From Acetobacteraceae bacterium (GTDB taxonomy: Bacteria > Pseudomonadota > Alphaproteobacteria > Acetobacterales > Acetobacteraceae), in NCBI GenBank assembly GCA_027323595.1, contig DAHWBL010000103.1:1-10342 (forward strand): 10,342 nt of DNA, given 5' to 3'. Of this stretch, positions 1 to 5,117 are shown piece by piece. A program made the translations under genes and the position numbers. The notes beneath the pieces were generated by a model. That model was not told the DNA's origin. It saw only the letters and a list, made by a program, of their open reading frames with translations, and searched no databases. How positions within the stretch are numbered: the stretch's first letter is position 1; the number at the start of each line of letters is the position of its first letter.

Positions 1-1243
1 TGGTCAGCAGGATCAGCGCCGGATTCATCGCCCGCGCGATGTCGATGGAGCTGCCATAGTCATACGCCTCCATCACATCGACGGAACGGGCGAGGCGGCT
101 ATAGTCATAGCCGCCCCAGCCTGGCATCTGCGCGCCCTCGATCGCCCCGCGCGCCGCCGGGTCCGCCCGGTGCAGCGCGTCCGTGCCGGCCCGAACCGAT
201 CGGGCGAAGGCGACATCCATATATTCCTTGAAATCCCCCCAGCCGGACAGATTGCCATCGCCGGCCCGCAATTTCGCCCGCGCCGCGTCGGTGCCAACCG
301 GCGTCACCGCCGACCAGGTGGCGAACCCGCTGCCCCATTGCGCGTTCAGCGCGGCGAGCGACCCATAGCGATTTTGCAACCATGCACGCAGCCCGTCCAA
401 CGCCTCGGGTGCGAGGTCGAAATCCCAGTTCGCCGACAGATCCGCGATGCCGGTCTCATCGCCGAGATTGTAATAAAGCGGCGCGAAGCCGCCGAAGGCG
501 CGCACATGGGCGGCCAGCCGGGCCGCGATGCGCGCACGCCATGCAGGATCATCCAGGCCGGGCGCGCGCAGCCACACCGATGGGTCCGCCGGCGCGGCCT
601 TGTGCCGCACCTGCGCCGCCACGAAGGCCGCGTTCACCGCCCTGTCCGGCAGCCAGCGATGATAGGCGGCGTAGAGGTCGGTGGCGATGTTCTCGACGAA
701 GAACCGCTCGCCGGTGGCCAGATAGGGCGCCACCCGCGTCGCCACCGAGGCGGCGGTAAGCGGCCCCTCGCGGGTCGGGGTCACCAGGCCGCCGGTCTGC
801 GCCGGCCCGCCGCCATCCATCGCCGCGATCGCGGCAAGCTGGGCGGGGCCGCGCACCTGCCAGGCGATGGTGCGCCAGTTGGTCCAGCCTCCGGCCGGCG
901 GCGTGGCCACGAACCGCGCCTCCGCCCGCTCCGCGCCGCGCGTGCTCGCCAGCGCGTTGTCCGCCACCGCGGCACGCGCGAGGTCGAGCCGGACCGACAG
1001 GCGCGCGGTCCGGGCCGGCACCGCGAGCGTGCGCTCATCCACCAGCCGCCCCAGCGCGTCGGTCCAGCGCAGGACCACCGTCTGCGCGCTCGCCGGCACC
1101 GGCTCCAGCCGCAGCACCGCCACCGCCACCCCGGCGCGCGGCAGCACCGGCGCGATCTCGATCCGGTACGCCCTCGCGCCAATACTGGGCAGCCCGACCA
1201 GCGCGGCGATCAAAACCCGACAAAAAACCCGATGTATTTGCAT
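1..1243 (-). CDS. Exported GH42/beta-galactosidase-like glycosidase, partial (C-terminus off the left edge)
   Basis: The minus-strand frame from ATG at 1243 stays open for 414 codons to the left edge, so the C-terminal part is missing. Residues 1-25 look like a Sec signal peptide: a basic start, a hydrophobic core (VLIAALVGL) and an ARA cleavage motif before Tyr26, so the protein should be exported. Residues 26-130 look like a beta-rich N-terminal domain. From about 165 it resembles a clan GH-A (GH42-type) barrel. YYNLGDE at 257-263 carries the candidate acid/base Glu263. It is followed by WDFDLAPEALDGLRAWL and RYGSLAALNAQWG, a pattern typical of GH42-like proteins. The nucleophile Glu would be expected downstream; MEAYDYG at 391-397 looks like a later barrel strand. 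The frame is also open upstream of 1243, but only the ATG start places the signal peptide at the N-terminus. The gene is divergent from the acetyltransferase. Inferred role: trimming or turnover of a secreted glycan; the substrate is unknown. Confidence 0.72.
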   Translation of the reverse strand, partial: MQIHRVFCRVLIAALVGLPSIGARAYRIEIAPVLPRAGVAVAVLRLEPVPASAQTVVLRWTDALGRLVDERTLAVPARTARLSVRLDLARAAVADNALASTRGAERAEARFVATPPAGGWTNWRTIAWQVRGPAQLAAIAAMDGGGPAQTGGLVTPTREGPLTAASVATRVAPYLATGERFFVENIATDLYAAYHRWLPDRAVNAAFVAAQVRHKAAPADPSVWLRAPGLDDPAWRARIAARLAAHVRAFGGFAPLYYNLGDETGIADLSANWDFDLAPEALDGLRAWLQNRYGSLAALNAQWGSGFATWSAVTPVGTDAARAKLRAGDGNLSGWGDFKEYMDVAFARSVRAGTDALHRADPAARGAIEGAQMPGWGGYDYSRLARSVDVMEAYDYGSSIDIARAMNPALILLT

Positions 1244-1471
1244 GCCCCGCCGTAGCCGATCCGCGCGCCGACATCTACAAGGCAACGGTAACGTCACCTT
1301 CTGTTCAACGGCCACACCCTGCTTCAGCGCGCCAAAGCCACCCTGCGACCGCTGCTGCATTCCTGGCGTGCCCGCGCCCGGACCCGCGAACTCGCCCGCA
1401 CCCGTCCGCATGTTTCCGTCGCCGCGCTGAGCCAGGCGCTGGATGCGCTGCCGATCCCGCCCGAATGCGTC
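1244..1471. other. Divergent upstream region, probably mostly coding for the acetyltransferase N-terminus
   Basis: This gap separates the GH42-like start (1243) from the first canonical start of the acetyltransferase (GTG 1472). The plus frame of the acetyltransferase is open from the TAA at 1289-1291. It encodes a plausible N-terminal helix (VSVAALSQALDALPIPPEC) just before the conserved core, so most of the gap is probably coding. The remaining spacer of about 50 bp contains an imperfect palindrome of form GGTnACGTnACC at 1287-1298 (five of six positions pair), a possible operator. No convincing -35/-10 pair is visible on either strand. Confidence 0.4.
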
Positions 1472-2206
1472 GTGCTGGTGCACAGTTCTTTGAAAAGCCT
1501 GGGATTTGTCGATGGCGGAGCGGACAGCGTGGTGGCCGCGCTGATCGCCAGCATCGTCACCCGACGCGGCGGCACGCTGATGCTGCCGGCATACAGCCTC
1601 ATCGGCGGGATGGCCGACACCCTGGCCAGCGGCCGCGCGTTCGACGCCCGCGCCACCGTCTGCACCCTGGGTGCCATCCCCGAGGCGTTCCGTCGTCATC
1701 CCGGGGTGCTGCGATCCTGCCACCCCACCCACAGCTTCGCAGCGCTCGGCCCGCGCGCGCACTGGCTGCTCGATGGCCATCACCTGGCGACCAGCAGCTT
1801 CGGTGAGGGCACCCCGCTCGCCCGACTGCGGCAGACCGACAGCCGCCTTTTGGGGCTCGGCTCCGACATCGGCCATGTCACCTATTATCACTGCCTGGAG
1901 GATATCGAGCCGTTCCCGTTCGAGGTCTATGCGCCCGGCGTCCATGCGGTCGCCTGCACCGACATGGACGGCATCCCCCACACGCTGCATCTGCGCGGCC
2001 ACGCCCCCGGCGGGCTCGCCCGCCGCCGCATCGACCACCCGGAAAATGGCGTCCTGCGCGACCGCTTCACCGCCGCGCTCGAACAGCAGGCCGGGCTGAG
2101 CTGGCACCAGATCGGCGCCGCGCGCTGCTGGCTGGTCGATGGCCAGGCGATGTACCGGACCATCAAGGACTTGTTAAACCGTGGCATCACCATCTATGCG
2201 TCATGA
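1472..2206 (+). CDS. AAC(3)-family N-acetyltransferase-like protein (EPS-locus type); true start uncertain
   Basis: The 244-residue frame from GTG 1472 matches the AAC(3)/YokD acetyl-CoA-dependent acetyltransferase family. It opens directly on the conserved VLVHSSLKSLG strand-loop, followed by GGTLMLPAYS (33-42), RSCHPTHSFAALGPRA (81-96, candidate catalytic His84/His87), FGEGTPLARL (110-119), LLGLGSDIG (126-134) and VTYYHCLEDIEPFP (136-149). Family members normally have 25-40 residues before VLVHSSL. Here the open frame reaches back to 1292 and encodes helix-like sequence, but contains no ATG, GTG or TTG. The real start may therefore be a rare codon (several CTGs, the first at 1301), or the frame may be disturbed. 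No Shine-Dalgarno precedes 1472. The stop overlaps the toroid gene start as ATGA, implying translational coupling. Although the family is named for aminoglycoside resistance, the EPS context suggests acetylation of an amino sugar or another locus-specific substrate (inference). Confidence 0.75.
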   Translation: MLVHSSLKSLGFVDGGADSVVAALIASIVTRRGGTLMLPAYSLIGGMADTLASGRAFDARATVCTLGAIPEAFRRHPGVLRSCHPTHSFAALGPRAHWLLDGHHLATSSFGEGTPLARLRQTDSRLLGLGSDIGHVTYYHCLEDIEPFPFEVYAPGVHAVACTDMDGIPHTLHLRGHAPGGLARRRIDHPENGVLRDRFTAALEQQAGLSWHQIGAARCWLVDGQAMYRTIKDLLNRGITIYAS

Positions 2207-2221
2207 CACCCAGTGTCATGA
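2201..2221. repeat. Perfect 9-bp inverted repeat across a stop/start junction
   Basis: Arms TCATGACAC (2201-2209) and GTGTCATGA (2213-2221) are exact reverse complements separated by a 3-bp spacer (CCA). The left arm contains the acetyltransferase TGA and the first ATG (2203) of the toroid gene. The right arm contains the second in-frame ATG (2218). As RNA it could fold into a short hairpin hiding both starts; as DNA it looks like an operator dyad. Either role is inference. Confidence 0.6.
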
Positions 2222-3471
2222 TCAAACAACTCCTCCTCGCGGTGCTGCCAGACGATGCCGCCGAGCGGTTGCGCCGCTTCGTGTGGGAATTCGGCCTGCC
2301 CTCCGCCGCGCGCCGCGCGATTCGCCATGACCTCGCCGGCGAACTCGCACCCGACCCGGGCCCGGCCGCCTGCATCGAGGAACTGCTGGTCTGGCTTGGC
2401 CGCGCGCAGGACAACAGCCTCAGCGAGGATGGCGGCTTCGCGCGTGACTGGGGCTTCCTGCATGGCTGGACCGCCTCCTACCCCGAGACCACCGGCTACA
2501 TCATCCCCACCCTGATCGACCAGGCCAGCCATGCCCGTCCGCAGCTTCTCACCCGTGCGCGCCGCGCGCTCGACTGGCTGCTGACGATCCAGATGGACAA
2601 CGGCGCCTTCCCCGGCGGGCGCATCGACCAGCGCCCGATCGTGCCGGTCAGCTTCAACACCGGGCAGATCCTGTTCGGCCTGGTTGCCGGGGCGCGCGCG
2701 TTCGCCGATCCGGCTCTGCTCGCCGCCGCCCATCGCGCCGCTGCCTTCCTGCGCGACAGCCTCGATCCCGACGGCGTCTGGCGGCGCTATCCGAGCCCCT
2801 TCGCCCTTGGCGGAGACAAGGTCTACGACACCCATGTCGCCTGGGCGTTGTTCGAGGCGGACCGGCTCGATCCCAACCACGGATACGGCGCGGCCGGCAT
2901 GCGCCAGGTCCGCTGGGCGCTCACCCGGCAGACCGACAATGGCTGGTTCAGCGACAATTGCCTGGACTGGCCGGAGGCGCCGCTCACCCACACCATCGGC
3001 TATGCGCTGCGCGGGTTGATCGAGGCATGGCGCTGGAGCTGCTGGAAGGGCGATGAGGATGCGACGCTGCTCGCCGCCGCGATCCGCACCGCGGACGCGC
3101 TCGCCGGCTGCATCGATGAGGCCGGACGCATTCCCGGCCAGCTCGACCGCAACTGGAAATCGGCGGCGAGTTATGTGTGCATCACCGGCAACGCGCAGAT
3201 CGCCGCCTGCTGGCATCTGCTCGCCGGCCCCGCCGGGCGGGCGGACTGGGCCGAACTCGCGCGGCGCGCCACCGGCTTCGCCCGCCGCACCATCTCCGAT
3301 TACGGCGTGCCTGGGTCCTACCCGGTGGATGGCGCCTATTGCCGTCTGCAATATCCCAACTGGGCGGCGAAATTCCTGATCGATGCCTGCCAGATGGAAC
3401 TGGACCCGCCGCCCGGCCCAGGTCCCGATCAACGGGCAGGCTGCGACGCGCCGAGCACCTGTGTCACATAA
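2203..3471 (+). CDS. Alpha/alpha-toroid (squalene-cyclase/prenyltransferase-like) protein of the EPS locus
   Basis: This 422-residue protein has no signal peptide or membrane segment and should be cytoplasmic. It shows a repeated helical-hairpin pattern in which each outer helix ends in a D-[NPE]-[GA]-x turn followed by an aromatic or hydrophobic residue: WLLTIQMDNGAFPGG (125-139), FLRDSLDPDGVWRR (182-195), ALTRQTDNGWFSDN (239-252) and ALAGCIDEAGRIPGQL (299-314). Matching inner helices include ETTGYIIPTLID (95-106), SFNTGQILFGL (150-160), YDTHVAWALFEAD (208-220), LTHTIGYALRGLIEA (261-275) and ITGNAQIAACWHLL (327-340). This is the signature of an (alpha/alpha)6 toroid, as in terpene cyclases, prenyltransferase beta subunits, epimerases and some glycosidases. 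The DxDD motif of squalene-hopene cyclases is not seen, so the substrate is unlikely to be squalene. Similar proteins in EPS loci are sometimes mislabelled delta-aminolevulinic acid dehydratase; this one has nothing of that enzyme. Start choice lies between ATG 2203 (coupled, ATGA) and ATG 2218; neither has a clear Shine-Dalgarno. A sugar-polymer or lipid-glycan modifying role is inference. Confidence 0.72.
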   Translation: MTPSVMIKQLLLAVLPDDAAERLRRFVWEFGLPSAARRAIRHDLAGELAPDPGPAACIEELLVWLGRAQDNSLSEDGGFARDWGFLHGWTASYPETTGYIIPTLIDQASHARPQLLTRARRALDWLLTIQMDNGAFPGGRIDQRPIVPVSFNTGQILFGLVAGARAFADPALLAAAHRAAAFLRDSLDPDGVWRRYPSPFALGGDKVYDTHVAWALFEADRLDPNHGYGAAGMRQVRWALTRQTDNGWFSDNCLDWPEAPLTHTIGYALRGLIEAWRWSCWKGDEDATLLAAAIRTADALAGCIDEAGRIPGQLDRNWKSAASYVCITGNAQIAACWHLLAGPAGRADWAELARRATGFARRTISDYGVPGSYPVDGAYCRLQYPNWAAKFLIDACQMELDPPPGPGPDQRAGCDAPSTCVT

Positions 3472-4748
3472 TTTTCCGACAGCACCAGATACAGCCCCTC
3501 ACGGCTGAGCAGCTTGGAGGCCGCATTGGCGATCAAGGCGGTGGCCATCAGCGGGATCACCATCGCGTGGTCGTTGGTCATCTCCAGAACGATGACAAAG
3601 GCGGTGATCGGTGCCTGCACCACTCCGGTCAGGAACGCCGCCATGCCGATCAGCACCAGCGCGCCCTGCGGCGCCGCCGGTAGAAACGGCGCCAGCGTGC
3701 CGGCGAGCCCGGCGCCGACCGCGAGCGAGGGCGAAAACACGCCGCCTGGAATTCCCGAGATCGAGGAAGCCACGGTGGCGATGAATTTCAACGGCCCGAA
3801 CCACGGGTTCATCGGCCCACCATCGAGGATCGCGCGCGCCTGCGCATAGCCAGTGCCAAACACCGCCCCGTCGCTCACCGCCCCGCACAGCGCCACCACC
3901 AGCCCGCAGCCGGCGGCGAACAAAATCGGATGCCGGCCCACCGCCCGCCCAACCGCACCCGGCAGCCCGCGTGCCACCGCAACCAGCAGCCGGATGAACA
4001 GCCCCCCGGCGAGCCCGCAGATCGCAGCGCAGATCACCATCGCCAGCCAGCCGCGACCGAACGGCAACCGCGCGGGGGTCGATCCGAAATAGGAGTAATC
4101 GCCTTGCACGGCGAGCGCGGTGAGGCCGGCGGCGATCACCGCGCCGATGATCAGCCCGCTGGTGCGCGCCTCGAACGAACGGCCAAGCTCCTCGATGCCA
4201 AAAACGATCCCGGCCAGCGGCGTATTGAACGCGGCGGCCACCCCGGCGGCGGCGCCGGCGAGCAGAAAGCCGGGCTGGCGATACGGCGAGATACGCCCGA
4301 TCGCATGCATGATCGCCGCCCCCACCTGCACCGTCGGCCCCTCGCGCCCGATCGAGCCGCCGCAGGCCAGGCCCAGCGTCATCACCACCACCTTGCCGAC
4401 CCCGACCCAGGGGGACACCAGCCTGGCGCGCGCCGGATTGCCGCGCAGCCGCAGGGCCGCGATCACCTGCGGGATGCCGCTGCCGGCGGAATTGGGAAAC
4501 ACCCCACGCGCGAGCACCGCGCAGAGCGCGAAGCCGGCCGGCGTCAGCAGCAACGGCGCGAAATGCCACCGCGCGACGATCAGGCCGAACCCCAGTTGCG
4601 CGCGATCCGCGGCCATTGCCATCAGCACGGCCGCGGCACCCACCGCCAGACCGCCGATGACAAACATCGCGCGCCGCATCCAGCGCCGCGCAACGAAGCG
4701 GGACACCACCGCGAGGTGGGTGATGGTGCGCGGATATCGACGTTTCAT
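3429..4748 (-). CDS. CLC-family chloride channel / Cl-/H+ antiporter
   Basis: This 439-residue polytopic membrane protein has the complete CLC selectivity-filter signature. GSGIP (89-93) carries the anion-coordinating Ser90. GREGPTVQ (134-141) carries the gating Glu136. FNTPLAGIVFGIEE (174-187) has Glu187 at the position of the E. coli ClcA proton glutamate. GGVFSP (335-340) and the C-terminal GLY with Tyr420 complete the site. With both gating and internal glutamates retained, an exchanger mechanism (two Cl- for one H+) is more likely than a pure channel. No CBS domains follow, and the length fits the short ClcA class (E. coli ClcA is about 473 residues). ATG 4748 gives a basic N-terminal tail before the first helix; no good Shine-Dalgarno is seen. 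The 3' end overlaps the toroid gene tail-to-tail by 43 bp. Its leader carries a dyad and 14-bp tandem repeats. Acid or osmotic homeostasis is the usual role; a link to EPS production is not evident from the sequence. Confidence 0.93.
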   Translation of the reverse strand: MKRRYPRTITHLAVVSRFVARRWMRRAMFVIGGLAVGAAAVLMAMAADRAQLGFGLIVARWHFAPLLLTPAGFALCAVLARGVFPNSAGSGIPQVIAALRLRGNPARARLVSPWVGVGKVVVMTLGLACGGSIGREGPTVQVGAAIMHAIGRISPYRQPGFLLAGAAAGVAAAFNTPLAGIVFGIEELGRSFEARTSGLIIGAVIAAGLTALAVQGDYSYFGSTPARLPFGRGWLAMVICAAICGLAGGLFIRLLVAVARGLPGAVGRAVGRHPILFAAGCGLVVALCGAVSDGAVFGTGYAQARAILDGGPMNPWFGPLKFIATVASSISGIPGGVFSPSLAVGAGLAGTLAPFLPAAPQGALVLIGMAAFLTGVVQAPITAFVIVLEMTNDHAMVIPLMATALIANAASKLLSREGLYLVLSENYVTQVLGASQPAR

Positions 4749-4756
4749 AGGATGAC

Positions 4757-4792
4757 GGCCCGAACGACGCCGCCCGTGTGCGCGTTCGGCCC
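4757..4792. promoter_or_regulatory. Dyad/hairpin immediately upstream of the CLC gene
   Basis: GGCCCGAACG (4757-4766) and CGTTCGGCCC (4783-4792) pair at nine of ten positions around a 16-bp spacer: seven consecutive pairs, one C:C mismatch, then two more. It ends 8 bp from the CLC start codon at 4748 and directly abuts the 14-bp repeats. It could be an operator or a leader hairpin limiting translation. Function is inference. Confidence 0.45.
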
Positions 4793-4845
4793 GGCAAAAT
4801 CAATCAGGCAAAATCAATCAGCCAAAATCAATCAGCCAAAATCAA
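4793..4845. repeat. 14-bp tandem repeat, about 3.8 copies
   Basis: Consecutive units read GGCAAAATCAATCA (4793-4806), the same again (4807-4820), GCCAAAATCAATCA (4821-4834) and a partial GCCAAAATCAA (4835-4845). The units are AT-rich inside very GC-rich surroundings and differ by a single G/C change. They lie between the 33-residue peptide gene and the CLC gene, 45-97 bp upstream of the CLC start. They may be protein-binding iterons, a promoter-spacing element or a slipped-strand microsatellite. No -10-like hexamer is obvious within them. Confidence 0.85.
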
Positions 4846-4863
4846 ATGGAGATAATCAATCCG

Positions 4864-4879
4864 GCGAAATCGCTTTCGC
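4864..4879 (-). terminator. Small hairpin downstream of the 33-residue peptide gene, possible weak terminator
   Basis: On the minus strand GCGAAA and TTTCGC form a perfect 6-bp stem around a GCGA loop, which fits the stable GNRA tetraloop pattern. It lies 20 bp past the stop of the small membrane-peptide gene and is followed by an AT-rich stretch (GGATTGATTATC) rather than a clean T-run. It could act as a weak terminator, a processing signal or a 3'-end stabiliser. Confidence 0.3.
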
Positions 4880-4898
4880 GGATGCGCCGATGCGCCGA

Positions 4899-5000
4899 TC
4901 AGCCGGCGATCTGCAAACCGACCAGCACACCGACCAGCAACAGGCTCATCATCAGCCCGACCACCGCGCCGCCACCGGCCGTCACCATCCAGTCGCGCAT
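4899..5000 (-). CDS. 33-residue single-pass membrane peptide, unknown function
   Basis: Minus strand, ATG at 5000 to TGA at 4899. A strong Shine-Dalgarno (GGAGGG, in the reverse complement of 5005-5010) sits about 4-5 bp before the ATG, the best ribosome-binding site in this window. The product begins MRDWMVTAGGGAVVG and continues through a leucine/valine-rich segment (LMMSLLLVGVLVGLQIAG). This gives a charged N-terminus and one transmembrane helix covering roughly residues 5-30. There is no cysteine and no further domain. It lies on the same strand as the GT4 gene upstream and the CLC gene downstream, 117 bp after the GT4 stop, with hairpins on both sides. I do not recognise it. Small hydrophobic subunits of membrane complexes or regulatory peptides have this form, but no role can be assigned. 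Confidence 0.6.
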   Translation of the reverse strand: MRDWMVTAGGGAVVGLMMSLLLVGVLVGLQIAG

Positions 5001-5080
5001 CCGACCCTCCGCACCCGACGACGAGGTTTTACCGCGCCCGACCGCCGAGCCGCCAATGATCAAACCATGACAATGCGCCC

Positions 5081-5098
5081 GCCCGGCCAGAGCCGGGC
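5081..5098. terminator. GC-rich hairpin between the GT4 gene and the small peptide gene
   Basis: GCCCGGC (5081-5087) and GCCGGGC (5092-5098) form a perfect 7-bp stem around a 4-base loop, 19 bp beyond the GT4 stop. The T-rich tail (ATTTTC, 5099-5104) lies on the plus-strand side. On the minus strand, where the neighbouring genes are transcribed, the stem is followed by GGGCGCATTG with no T-run. It is therefore at best a weak or rho-dependent terminator for the GT4 transcript, or an operon-internal processing hairpin. Confidence 0.3.
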
Positions 5099-5117
5099 AT
5101 TTTCGATGCGCCGGGCG

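Noticed and set aside
170..1255. 361-codon plus-strand open frame
   Set aside because: Antisense to the GH42-like gene, composed of Arg/Gly/Pro/His low-complexity sequence without domains.
1472..2206. Aminoglycoside resistance gene
   Set aside because: The fold is AAC(3)-like, but the EPS context and coupling to a glycan-type gene make a resistance label unsupported.
2194..3432. 412-codon minus-strand open frame
   Set aside because: It mirrors the toroid gene on the opposite strand, is Gly/Ala/Arg-biased and lacks recognisable motifs, whereas the plus-strand frame shows regular helical repeats.
3499..4803. 434-codon minus-strand frame overlapping the CLC gene
   Set aside because: Out-of-frame shadow of the CLC gene on the same strand; the other frame has all CLC motifs and membrane helices.
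4793..4845. CRISPR array
   Set aside because: The 14-bp units are directly abutting with no spacers and there are no cas genes; it is a simple tandem repeat.
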